Both the position numbers and the translations under genes were made by a program. A stretch of DNA of 64,000 nt from Aquabacterium sp. (GTDB taxonomy: Bacteria > Pseudomonadota > Gammaproteobacteria > Burkholderiales > Burkholderiaceae_C), in assembly GCF_016195855.1 (NCBI RefSeq), contig NZ_JACPYU010000002.1:186001-250000 (forward strand), given 5' to 3'. How positions within the stretch are numbered: position 1 is the first letter of the stretch; each line of letters begins with the position of its first letter. Shown here piece after piece: positions 53,722 through 61,515 of the stretch. The notes beneath the pieces were generated by a model. That model did no database searches, was not told where the DNA came from, and worked only from the letters and a program-made list of their open reading frames with translations.

Positions 53722-55296
53722 ATGGTCAACACAACGCTTTTCCAAACGCTCAAGGGCGCCCTGCTGCCCGCTGCCACGGCACGCAATGCCGAGCAAGCAC
53801 CGGCCTACGCTTTCAGCGCCAAGCATCAGCTGGCGCAGCTCGCAGCCACGGGCTGCCTGAGCCGCACGTTCTACGCGAACGCTGAAGACCAGCTTGACCA
53901 GGTTGTGGCGCTGACCAAGGAACTGGATGCATCCTTTGTGGCCAAGACGGCGATCTACGGTCGCGAGTCTGGGCACATGAAGGACATGCCCGCCCTGCTG
54001 GCTGCCAGTCTGGCTGTGCGTGATGTCGTCCTGTTGAGCCAGGTGTTCTCTCGTGTGATCGACAACGGCAAGATGCTGCGCAACTTCGTGCAGATTCTGC
54101 GTAGCGGCGCCGTGGGCCGAAAGTCCCTGGGTACTCGTCCTAAGAAGCTGGTGCAGCACTGGCTGCTGACGGCTTCCGAGAAGCAGTTGCTCAACGCGGC
54201 TGTGGGCAACACGCCTTCGTTGGCCGATGTGGTCAAGATGGTTCACCCCAAGCCTGCAGAGGCCTGGCGTGCAGCGTGGTTCGCATGGCTGATCGGCAAA
54301 CCGGTCGATGAGGCGGCACTGCCGCCCATCACCCAGGCATTCGAGCGCTTCAAGCGCGAGAGCGCCCAAGGCGTGGCCACCGAGGTGCCGGACGTGCCGT
54401 TCCAGATGCTGACCGCGCTGGAGCTGACTTCAACCCAGTGGGCGCAAATCGCTCGCTCGGGCTCCTGGCAGATGGTGCGTCAAAACCTGAACACCTTTGC
54501 ACGACATGGCGTGTTCGCCATCCCCGGCATGGCCGAGGTGGTTGCGACCAAGCTGAATGACGCGCAAGCCGTGGCGAAGGCTCGGGTGATGCCCTACCAG
54601 TTGATGGCGGCCTTCAAGGCAACGGGTGATGCTGTGCCTGTGGTGGTTCGCGAAGCGCTGCAAGATGCGATGGAACTCTCGCTGGCCAATGTGCCCAGCC
54701 TGGACGGCCGTGTGGTGGTCTGCCCGGACGTGTCGGGGTCGATGAGCTCTGCGGTCACTGGCTATCGTGGTTCGGCCACGTCCAGCGTGCGTTGCATTGA
54801 CCTCGCTGCCCTGGTGGCTGCGGCAGTGCTTCGCAAGAATCAGCGGGCACGTGTGCTGCCGTTCGAGCAGGATGTGGTGAAGCTGTCGCTGAACGCTCGT
54901 GACTCGGTCATGACCAACGCGCAGGCGCTGGCCAAGATCGGTGGCGGTGGGACCAACTGCAGCGCGCCTCTGGCTCTTTTGAACCAGGAGCGCGCCATGG
55001 TGGACCTGGTGATCCTGGTCTCGGACAACGAGTCCTGGGTTGATGCCAACCGGCGCGGTGCGACGCAGACCATGCGCGAGTGGGAAGTGCTGAAGCAGCG
55101 CAACCCGGCTGCGCGTCTGGTGTGCATCGACATACAGCCGACCTCGACCACGCAGGCGGCGGAGCGCCATGACATCTTGAATGTCGGCGGCTTCTCGGAT
55201 GCGGTGTTCACGATGGTGGCGAACTTTGCCCAAGGCAAGATGGACGCCGAGCACTGGGTGGGTGAGATCGAGAAGGTCTCGCTGGCCCCGCAGTAA
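53722..55296 (+). CDS. rsr: Ro60/TROVE-domain RNA-binding protein (Rsr)
   Basis: Ring-shaped protein that binds Y RNAs and misfolded RNA ends. 524 residues: TROVE HEAT-repeat domain about 1-325 and a vWA-like domain about 326-520 with the MIDAS motif Asp336-x-Ser338-x-Ser340 (DVSGSMSS) and GGGGTNCSAPL. ATG at 53722 has AGGAGA just upstream; an ATG at 53695 lacks one. First gene after the sigma-54 promoter and directly before the Y-RNA-like array. In Salmonella the equivalent operon is rsr-yrlB-yrlA-rtcB-rtcA. Confidence 0.93.
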   Translation: MVNTTLFQTLKGALLPAATARNAEQAPAYAFSAKHQLAQLAATGCLSRTFYANAEDQLDQVVALTKELDASFVAKTAIYGRESGHMKDMPALLAASLAVRDVVLLSQVFSRVIDNGKMLRNFVQILRSGAVGRKSLGTRPKKLVQHWLLTASEKQLLNAAVGNTPSLADVVKMVHPKPAEAWRAAWFAWLIGKPVDEAALPPITQAFERFKRESAQGVATEVPDVPFQMLTALELTSTQWAQIARSGSWQMVRQNLNTFARHGVFAIPGMAEVVATKLNDAQAVAKARVMPYQLMAAFKATGDAVPVVVREALQDAMELSLANVPSLDGRVVVCPDVSGSMSSAVTGYRGSATSSVRCIDLAALVAAAVLRKNQRARVLPFEQDVVKLSLNARDSVMTNAQALAKIGGGGTNCSAPLALLNQERAMVDLVILVSDNESWVDANRRGATQTMREWEVLKQRNPAARLVCIDIQPTSTTQAAERHDILNVGGFSDAVFTMVANFAQGKMDAEHWVGEIEKVSLAPQ

Positions 55297-55320
55297 GTAG
55301 AAAGAAGGATGAAGCAGTAA

Positions 55321-55448
55321 GGGGTGTCGCTTGCGAATGCCCACAGGAGTACAGCACCAACTCGCCACGCGGGCCTGCAAGCCCGCAGCCGCCCGAGCTT
55401 GCGACGGTGGCCGGCAACTCTTGTGAATCTTGTCGCTTGCGGCATCCC
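55321..55448 (+). ncRNA. Y-RNA-like unit Y1
   Basis: Basal helix pairs 55321-55330 with 55439-55448 and, after a 2x2 TT loop, 55333-55336 with 55433-55436. Internal loop: 5' ATGCC (55337-55341), 3' AATCTTG (55426-55432). Upper helix CACAGGAG (55342-55349) pairs with CTCTTGTG (55418-55425), with G-U at the fifth pair. TACA follows at 55350-55353. The distal part has a GCGGGC/GCCCGC hairpin (55369-55386) but no T-loop sequence. The CGAATG / CTTGTC pair of strands matches the Ro60-binding signature of Y RNAs as I know it from animal Y RNAs. Confidence 0.8.
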
Positions 55449-55467
55449 CCCAGTGAGCATCTTTGTT

Positions 55468-55527
55468 GGACGAATGCCGATGAGACTACATTCAGATTGT
55501 TAACGTCTCATCAACGCTTAGTCGTCA
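55468..55527 (+). ncRNA. Y-RNA-like unit Y2 (minimal)
   Basis: GACGA (55469-55473) pairs with TCGTC (55522-55526). Loop ATGCC opposite AACGCTTAG. Upper helix GATGAGAC (55479-55486) pairs perfectly with GTCTCATC (55505-55512); the fifth pair is A-U where the other units have G-U. It is closed by an 18-nt loop starting TACA. No tRNA-like part. The basal stem is short, so this is the least certain unit. Confidence 0.65.
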
Positions 55528-55558
55528 CCCGCAAGGACACTGGCCCATGAATTGATTC

Positions 55559-55652
55559 GCGTGAATGCTGGCAGGACTACATCGGATGCCTGGGGTTCGA
55601 ATCCCCGGCCGGGAAACTGGTAATGGCTACGTCTTGCCGACCCTTGTCACGC
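55559..55652 (+). ncRNA. Y-RNA-like unit Y3 (T-arm plus GNRA-capped mini-acceptor)
   Basis: GCGTGA (55559-55564) pairs with TCACGC (55647-55652). Loop ATGCT opposite GACCCTTG. Upper helix GGCAGGAC (55570-55577) pairs with GTCTTGCC (55631-55638), G-U fifth. TACA at 55578-55581. Distal part: T-arm GGGG-TTCGAAT-CCCC (55592-55606) followed by CCGG-GAAA-CTGG (55609-55620), a short stem with a GNRA tetraloop in the place of the acceptor end. Confidence 0.8.
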
Positions 55653-55663
55653 ACTTTTGTTGA

Positions 55664-55807
55664 GATGTCCTGCTGCGAATGCAGGTGGAACTACAGACTC
55701 TTAATCTCGTGGTCGCGGGTTCGAGTCCCGCCGGTCCCAAATCAGGGGGACCGTAGCTCAGTGGTAGAGCACGACGTTTCACCAACTTCTTGTCGCAGCA
55801 TGACATC
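55664..55807 (+). ncRNA. YrlA-like unit Y4 with circularly permuted tRNA mimic
   Basis: Basal helix: GATGTC (55664-55669) with GACATC (55802-55807) and TGCTGCGA (55671-55678) with TCGCAGCA (55793-55800), separated by one C-T mismatch. Loop ATGCA opposite AACTTCTTG. Upper helix GGTGGAAC (55684-55691) with GTTTCACC (55776-55783), G-U fifth, then TACA. Distal part in the order 3' half then 5' half of a tRNA: T-arm GCGGG-TTCGAGT-CCCGC (55715-55731), acceptor CGGTCCC (55732-55738), 8-nt loop, GGGACCG (55747-55753), TA, D-arm GCTC-AGTGGTA-GAGC (55756-55770). TCGTG (55707-55711) and CACGA (55770-55774) close it like an anticodon stem. This is the layout known for Salmonella YrlA. Confidence 0.9.
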
Positions 55808-55816
55808 ACCTGTTTG

Positions 55817-55968
55817 GCGGTGAATGCGGATGGAATTACAGGTAGACGCACGCAGCAACGGCTGCGTTCCCTGCGAGCAGTCATACGAGTGATCGCGGGG
55901 CGCCCGGGTTCAAGTCCCGGTCCAGCAATGGATGGCGGAGTAAAGATTTCATCGCCCCTTGTCACCGC
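55817..55968 (+). ncRNA. Y-RNA-like unit Y5 (extra hairpin, T-arm, GNRA-capped mini-acceptor)
   Basis: GCGGTGA (55817-55823) pairs with TCACCGC (55962-55968). Loop ATGCG opposite GCCCCTTG. Upper helix GATGGAAT (55829-55836) with ATTTCATC (55946-55953), G-U fifth. TACA at 55837-55840. Distal part: hairpin ACGCAGC-AACG-GCTGCGT (55850-55867), T-arm CCGGG-TTCAAGT-CCCGG (55904-55920), then TCCA-GCAA-TGGA (55921-55932) with a GNRA loop. A run of T follows the basal stem just before the rtcB start. Confidence 0.8.
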
Positions 55969-55987
55969 ATTTTTGATGGAGAAGAAC

Positions 55988-57214
55988 ATGTCAGGTCAGA
56001 ACTACAACGTTGAAGAGATCCCCGGCGGTGTGTCGGTGAAGATGTGGACCAAAGGTGTCCCCGTCGAGGACGAAGCCAAGAAGCAGCTTGCCAATGCGGC
56101 TCGCCTGCCCATCGTGTTCAAGCACATCGCGGCCATGCCCGACGTGCACCTGGGTATTGGCGCTACCGTCGGCTCGGTGATCCCGACCCTCAAGGCCATC
56201 ATTCCGGCTGCAGTGGGTGTGGACATCGGCTGCGGCATGATGGCTGCCAAGACCACGCTGCGTGCGGAAGACTTGCCGGACAACCTGGGCCCGCTGCGCT
56301 CGGCCATTGAGCAGGCGGTACCGCACGGCTCGGCACCCAAGCACCGTGGTCGTGACCCAGGTAGCTGGGAGAACCCCCCTGTGTCGGTGGACCAGGTCTG
56401 GGCCACGCTGGTCGACGAGTTCGATGCGCTGTGTGAATTGCACCCGCGCCTGAAGAACACGAACAACCGCAAGCACCTGGGTACGCTGGGAACGGGCAAC
56501 CACTTCATCGAGGTCTGCCTAGATGAAACCGGTTTCGTGTGGTTCATGCTGCACTCGGGTTCGCGCGGTGTGGGCAATGCAATCGGTACGCACTTCATCG
56601 AGCTGGCCAAGAAGGACGCGGAGCGCAATCAGCGCAACCTGCCAGACAAGGACTTGGCTTACTTCGAGGAAGGCGCCCAGTATTTTGGTGACTACGTGCG
56701 TGGCGTGTCCTGGGCTCAGAAGTTCGCCATGCGCAACCGTGAAGTGATGATGGCCAACCTGATCGCCACGGTTCGCAAGGTCATCAACAAGCCGTTTGAG
56801 TCGCGTGTCGAAGCCGTGAACTGCCACCACAACTATGTGCAGCAGGAGCGCCACTTTGGCCAGGACGTGTTCGTGACCCGCAAGGGTGCGGTGAGCGCCA
56901 AGCGCGGCGAGATGGGCATCATCCCGGGCAGCATGGGTGCGCGTAGCTACATCGTGCGCGGCCTGGGTAATCCGGAAAGCTTCGAGAGCTGCAGCCACGG
57001 TGCTGGACGTGTGATGAGCCGTACCAAGGCCAAGAAGATGTTCACCGTTGAGGACCAGGTCAAGGCCACCGCTGGCGTCGAATGCCGCAAGGATGCAGAC
57101 GTCATTGATGAAATTCCAATGGCCTACAAGGACATTGACGCTGTCATGGCAGCGCAGGGCGACTTGGTCGAGGTGGTGCACACCTTGAAGCAGGTGGTCT
57201 GCGTGAAAGGCTGA
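55988..57214 (+). CDS. rtcB: RNA-splicing ligase RtcB
   Basis: GTP- and Mn-dependent ligase that joins 2',3'-cyclic phosphate or 3'-phosphate ends to 5'-OH ends. 408 residues, the same length as the E. coli enzyme. The guanylylated histidine is His337 (CSHGAGRVMSR). Metal ligands are visible in DVHLGIGATVG, GVDIGCGMMA, GTGNHFIEV and NCHHNYV. ATG at 55988 with GGAGAAG upstream; an in-frame ATG at 55976 is the alternative. It follows Y5 by only 19 bp, so the RNAs and the mRNA must be processed from one transcript or have own ends. Confidence 0.97.
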   Translation: MSGQNYNVEEIPGGVSVKMWTKGVPVEDEAKKQLANAARLPIVFKHIAAMPDVHLGIGATVGSVIPTLKAIIPAAVGVDIGCGMMAAKTTLRAEDLPDNLGPLRSAIEQAVPHGSAPKHRGRDPGSWENPPVSVDQVWATLVDEFDALCELHPRLKNTNNRKHLGTLGTGNHFIEVCLDETGFVWFMLHSGSRGVGNAIGTHFIELAKKDAERNQRNLPDKDLAYFEEGAQYFGDYVRGVSWAQKFAMRNREVMMANLIATVRKVINKPFESRVEAVNCHHNYVQQERHFGQDVFVTRKGAVSAKRGEMGIIPGSMGARSYIVRGLGNPESFESCSHGAGRVMSRTKAKKMFTVEDQVKATAGVECRKDADVIDEIPMAYKDIDAVMAAQGDLVEVVHTLKQVVCVKG

Positions 57215-57272
57215 GCGGATGAGGGCTTCGTGCTCTCACCTGCCCAGGATAATGAACTTGGGGAGAGAGAGC

Positions 57273-58088
57273 ATGAAGGAAGAAACCTTTTTGAGTGCGC
57301 ATCCCGTGTCAGACGACATGCGTGCCACTGTTGTGGAGAACCTGGCAGTGCTGGAGCGAACGCACCAGGTCAAGGTGCTGTTCGCTTGCGAATCAGGTAG
57401 CCGTGGATGGGGCTTTGCCTCACCTGACAGCGACTATGACGTGCGCTTCGTCTACGTCAATCGATTGTCTTGGTACTTGAGCGTCGAGCCTGATCGCGAT
57501 GTCATCGAGCAGCCCATAAGCGGGGACCTGGACATCAATGGTTGGGATCTGCGCAAGACACTGCAGTTGCTGCGGGAGTCCAACCCGACGCTGCTTGAGT
57601 GGTTGCGCTCGCCCGTCGTTTACCAGCAAGAGGCTCACTGGGTTGAGCGCCTTCGCGTGCTCGCAGAAGACGGCTTCTCGCCGGTGCGGGGCTATCACCA
57701 CTATGTGTCGATGGCCAGGAAGAACCTGCGTGAGCACCTTTATGGCGAGGTCGTCCGGTACAAGAAGTACCTCTATGTCTTGCGGCCGTTGCTGGCCGCA
57801 CGCTGGATACGTGAAGGGCGGGGTGTTCCGCCGATGCGCTTTGCGGAGCTGGCCAGCGAGACCTTGACAGACCGGGCTGTGCTGGACGAGGTGAACGCCC
57901 TGTTGGAGGTCAAGATGCGTGCGGGCGAGTCAGCGACGAGCCCGCGCTGGGTTGGCATCCATGACTTCCTAGAAGCGGAATTGGCTCTTGCGTTGGCCCA
58001 CTCACTTGACAAGGGTCCGAAGGCGGACGAGAGACTGCTCGACCAGTATCTGCATGAGGCCGTGCTGCACTTCGATACCCGTGCCTAG
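57273..58088 (+). CDS. RlaP-type nucleotidyltransferase of the RNA-repair pathway
   Basis: Polymerase-beta-fold nucleotidyltransferase (YcgL/RlaP family), 271 residues. GSR at 42-44 (ACESGSRGWGF) and Asp54 and Asp56 (PDSDYDVRFVY) form the catalytic site; a helical C-terminal part includes LREHLYGEVVRYKKYLYVLRPLLAARW. Family members occur in RNA-repair operons and are thought to add nucleotides to damaged RNA ends. ATG at 57273 with GGGGAGAG upstream. Placed between rtcB and rtcA, 58 bp after the former and 24 bp before the latter. Confidence 0.88.
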   Translation: MKEETFLSAHPVSDDMRATVVENLAVLERTHQVKVLFACESGSRGWGFASPDSDYDVRFVYVNRLSWYLSVEPDRDVIEQPISGDLDINGWDLRKTLQLLRESNPTLLEWLRSPVVYQQEAHWVERLRVLAEDGFSPVRGYHHYVSMARKNLREHLYGEVVRYKKYLYVLRPLLAARWIREGRGVPPMRFAELASETLTDRAVLDEVNALLEVKMRAGESATSPRWVGIHDFLEAELALALAHSLDKGPKADERLLDQYLHEAVLHFDTRA

Positions 58089-58112
58089 AACAAGAAAAGA
58101 AGAAGCAAGAAA

Positions 58113-59150
58113 ATGATTGAAATTGATGGCTCCGTTGGCGAAGGCGGAGGACAAATCCTTCGCACTTCGCTGGCCCTGTCCATGTGCACGGGCCAGCCCT
58201 TTTCCCTGACCAAGGTTCGCGCCGGCCGCGCGAAGCCTGGCTTGATGCGTCAGCACCTGACCTGCGTCAACGCTGCAAAGGAGGTTAGCGGCGCCGAGGT
58301 TCTTGGGGCCGAGCTGAACTCGCAGTCTCTGACTTTCACGCCGGGCCAGGTGCGCGCTGGCGACTACCACTTCAACGTTGGCACAGCGGGCAGCTGCACG
58401 CTGGTGCTGCAGACGGTGTGGCCGGCATTGCTGATGGCCGATGCGCCCAGCCGCCTGAAGCTGGGTGGCGGCACCCACAACCCCATGGCGCCGCCCTTTC
58501 ACTTCCTGGAGCGCAGTTATGCGCCTTTGCTGAAAAAGCTGGGTGCGAATGCTGAGTTGAAGCTGCGTCGACTGGGTTTTTACCCGGCGGGCGGCGGCGA
58601 AATCGAGGTGACGATCTGGCCAGCCAAGGACGCGCTGCAGCCTTTCGATTTGAACGACCGCGGCGCCAAGGTGGAAGGCTACGCCGAATGTTTTGCGCCG
58701 GCGCTCCCGCGCTCCGTTGCCCGGCGCGAACTGGAGCAACTTGGCGCAGCCCTTGGCTGGAGCGGAGATCAATTGCGTGAGGCGCCAACCCGTCAGCACG
58801 AAGGGCCTGGCAATGCACTGCTGGCCACCTTGGTGTACGAGAACCTCAGTGAAGTCTTCACCGAGTTCGGCGAAAAGGGCGTGAGCTCGGAGAAGGTCGC
58901 GCGCGACCTTGTGCGCGAAGTGAGGGCATATCAGGTGGCTGGGGCTGCGCTGGGCCCGCACCTGGCTGACCAGTGGTCGCTACCGTTGGCCTTGGCCGTA
59001 TGGAAGCGTCAACGCGAGGCGACCTTTACCTGCACGGAGTTGACGGATCATGCAAAGACCAATTTTGAGGTCATTGAGCGGTTCTTGCCTTTGAAGTTCT
59101 CGACATCGGTGTGGAGTGCCGGTTGGCAAATCGTCGTTGAGCCTGTTTAG
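58113..59150 (+). CDS. rtcA: RNA 3'-terminal phosphate cyclase RtcA
   Basis: Converts RNA 3'-phosphate to a 2',3'-cyclic phosphate using ATP through an enzyme-AMP intermediate. 345 residues. Starts with IDGSVGEGGGQILRTSLALS and has the THNPMAPPFHFLERSYAPLL segment. The adenylylated histidine is His313 (ELTDHAKTN). Last gene of the repair operon; together with RtcB it can restore cleaved RNAs. Confidence 0.96.
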   Translation: MIEIDGSVGEGGGQILRTSLALSMCTGQPFSLTKVRAGRAKPGLMRQHLTCVNAAKEVSGAEVLGAELNSQSLTFTPGQVRAGDYHFNVGTAGSCTLVLQTVWPALLMADAPSRLKLGGGTHNPMAPPFHFLERSYAPLLKKLGANAELKLRRLGFYPAGGGEIEVTIWPAKDALQPFDLNDRGAKVEGYAECFAPALPRSVARRELEQLGAALGWSGDQLREAPTRQHEGPGNALLATLVYENLSEVFTEFGEKGVSSEKVARDLVREVRAYQVAGAALGPHLADQWSLPLALAVWKRQREATFTCTELTDHAKTNFEVIERFLPLKFSTSVWSAGWQIVVEPV

Positions 59151-59769
59151 TTGTATCGGCTATCCTTGCACCTGCATGCAGCAAAGGAGCGTGTAGGAAA
59201 TTCGTAAGTCGGTGAGAATCCAGAGGCCGGTCGTTCTCATTGAAGATGCGAAGAGCCTTGATTCACATGGGCGCACTTTTGCAGGTTCAATGAGAACCTA
59301 CACGTCGAAGACGCCTCCTCCGGATACAGATTCGGAAACAGCACCCCCAAGGTGTCCAGTGGAAACCAATTTTCACGGGGCCCTTGGGGGTGCCTGCTTT
59401 GCAGCAGGCCATCGGCCATCATGAAGTCGACCTGGTATGCCGTTGTCATTCTTGGTGAATGAACCCCTTACCTTGAGCAAGTCGGCGCGACCGCGCTCGT
59501 TGAAACAGTTCGCTTCTTTGTAACTCAACTTCAACGTGATCGAAGCCGTCACATGACGCTCTTCTGACCTGTGCAGCGCTCTGGGCGCAGGCGTGGAGGC
59601 CACGTGTATTGGCAACAACGTGCACCACGCGCCAGGCGTGGCGTACATACCTCATCGGTGTTGCGTGGTTCTTGACGGATGTGATGCTCGCCGTTAACTT
59701 TCAGGCGCCTGAGGCGTATACAACGCGCTGCATTCATCAAAACACAGAAAATCAAGGAGGGCTGTTCGC
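59151..59769. other. 619-bp non-coding stretch with two strong inverted repeats
   Basis: No convincing gene. GTTCTCATTGA (59233-59243) and TCAATGAGAAC (59287-59297) form a perfect 11-bp inverted repeat with a 43-nt centre. GCACCCCCAAGG (59341-59352) and CCTTGGGGGTGC (59382-59393) form a perfect 12-bp inverted repeat with a 29-nt loop. Short frames on the minus strand between 59373 and 59648 look like decayed coding sequence at most. It may be the 3' end of the repair operon plus the remains of an inserted element. Confidence 0.5.
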
Positions 59770-61470
59770 ATGCCGATATCCAAAGTCAACAAGTCCAATT
59801 GCTGGGAGCGCTGGAACCAGGGGCTCATCACTGCAACCAATGTCGGTGGGTTGAACATTGAGTCGACCGGCCAGCCGCAGATCCTGGCCAATCTGGCCGC
59901 CAACCGGGGCATCAACGCGATCCGCTTGTGGTTCGCCTGGGGCAATGACTACACGCTCAGCCCGAGTGACTTCATCACGATCGCCAAGGAGGGCTGGGAC
60001 ACCCCTACGCTCAATGCGCTTGGCAAGCTACCGCTGGCCACCATCGCCAAGCAGGTTGACCACATCCTCGATGTCTGCGAATCGCTGGGCTTGGGCGTGA
60101 TCTTCACGCTTGACTTCTTCAAGACCGAAGGCGACCGCCTGTGGGTGGACAAGGTCGCGGGAGACGATTACCCGCTGGCCACTACCGCGCTGGACATGCA
60201 GGACAAGCTGACCCAGTTCTGGGTCGCCACGGCCAACCGCTGGAAGACCCGCCAGGCGGTGATCGGTTACGACATCCTCAACGAGCCCGCGCCCAGTCAA
60301 ACGATGAGCTTCGCGGATCTCAACGCTCACCCGACGATGAACTGGCCGGGCCTGGCGTCGAAGATCGCGGCCGCCATTCGCACGCAGGCGCTGGATACCG
60401 CCACACCGCTGGTGGTGCAGGGCATCTACTGGGGTGGGCCGAATGGCCTTGGCATCTTCTATGACGGCATGGCCGGCACCGCCACGCCCAACAAATGGCT
60501 GGTGCAGGACGCGAAGGTGGTCTATTCCTTCCACTTCTACGAACCGGGCGAGGTGACGCAGCAGGGCGTGGCCAACTGGTGCTACGAGGGGCTGGGCCTG
60601 ACCTACCCGGTGGGTACACGCTGGCGTTGGTACTGGTACAACGGCCAGATCACCTCGGCCAAGCTGGAGCCCTTCAACACCGCCACCGACATGGCGACCA
60701 ACTGCCAGATCGCGCTGTCGTTCAAACAGAAGTACAACGTGCCGATCTTCGTGGGCGAGTTCTCGCACTTGGATCCCTACTTCGATATCAACTCCACGCT
60801 CAACCCGGCCGACACGCGCATCTCCGAAGTGAACGAGGACGACTATCACCGCCAAGTGACCTCCATCACCGCGGACGGCAACACGGTGACCGTCAACGTG
60901 GAAAACATCAGCTGGGCGCTGTTTGGCTGGCAGAAACAGGTTCAGGACCGTGGGGCCGGTGGCTTCAATTTTGGTGTCACGAACGCGGCCACCACCGCCC
61001 AGCTCCAGCAGTGGCAAGACAACGGCATCGACATCAATCCCTACTTCACCAACACCGTGCTGCTGACCGTGAAGCCCATTCCCGGCTCGCCCGAGGCCGA
61101 TGCCGTGAACGCGCTCAACATCGTCGATCAGCCGGTGAAGATCACCCGTATCGACAGCAAATACGTGTTCACCGCGTCCAAGCCCGTGACCACCGTGGCG
61201 CGCCGCGCGCTGGCCACCAAAGCCAATGGTGAGATGTATTTCCCAGCCGTGGCCACGCTGAGTATCAAGCCTGCCACGTCGGCTACGGCAATGAACGCCA
61301 GCCGCGTGGCCTTCGCCACCGACGTGATCTCGATGTGCCAGAAGTCGCGCCTGTCCTGGTCCTGGCACGCCGACGACCTCAACACCGGCGGCTTCGTGGG
61401 CTGGCGAGCCGGTCCCGCGGTGAACAACGTGATGCGTCAGGCGGCCATGGGGCGACGCCTCTACAAGTGA
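59770..61470 (+). CDS. Glycoside hydrolase family 5-like enzyme with internal insertion
   Basis: 566 residues. TIM-barrel glycosidase of the GH5/cellulase type: NAIRLWFAWG, acid/base Glu172 in ILNEPAP, SFHFYEPG on strand 6, nucleophile Glu330 in FVGEFSHL. The strand-8 Trp segment (LSWSWHADDL) comes only near residue 522, so about 150 residues are inserted after the nucleophile. There is no signal peptide, odd for an extracellular glycanase; it may act inside the cell or be exported otherwise. AAGGAGGG lies 8 nt before the ATG. A lipoprotein gene follows after 45 bp. Confidence 0.8.
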   Translation: MPISKVNKSNCWERWNQGLITATNVGGLNIESTGQPQILANLAANRGINAIRLWFAWGNDYTLSPSDFITIAKEGWDTPTLNALGKLPLATIAKQVDHILDVCESLGLGVIFTLDFFKTEGDRLWVDKVAGDDYPLATTALDMQDKLTQFWVATANRWKTRQAVIGYDILNEPAPSQTMSFADLNAHPTMNWPGLASKIAAAIRTQALDTATPLVVQGIYWGGPNGLGIFYDGMAGTATPNKWLVQDAKVVYSFHFYEPGEVTQQGVANWCYEGLGLTYPVGTRWRWYWYNGQITSAKLEPFNTATDMATNCQIALSFKQKYNVPIFVGEFSHLDPYFDINSTLNPADTRISEVNEDDYHRQVTSITADGNTVTVNVENISWALFGWQKQVQDRGAGGFNFGVTNAATTAQLQQWQDNGIDINPYFTNTVLLTVKPIPGSPEADAVNALNIVDQPVKITRIDSKYVFTASKPVTTVARRALATKANGEMYFPAVATLSIKPATSATAMNASRVAFATDVISMCQKSRLSWSWHADDLNTGGFVGWRAGPAVNNVMRQAAMGRRLYK

Positions 61471-61515
61471 GGTGCGTTCGCAAGAAACAATGGGAAGAAA
61501 CACGGGAGAGATGCA

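Noticed and set aside
55745..55923. Apparent tRNA gene (acceptor and D-arm at 55745 with T-arm at 55904)
   Set aside because: The 5' half belongs to unit Y4 and the T-arm to unit Y5. There is no anticodon arm and the true partners are found by pairing within each unit, so this is a composite of two Y-RNA-like RNAs.
59195..59240. Cobalamin-riboswitch-like string (GGTGAGAATCC region)
   Set aside because: Only a short stretch resembles the conserved core, the B12-box context is not convincing and no cobalamin gene follows.
59373..59648. Minus-strand frame of 91 codons that could be a decayed gene
   Set aside because: No recognisable domain, no ribosome site and frames shift within the region; described as part of the non-coding stretch instead.
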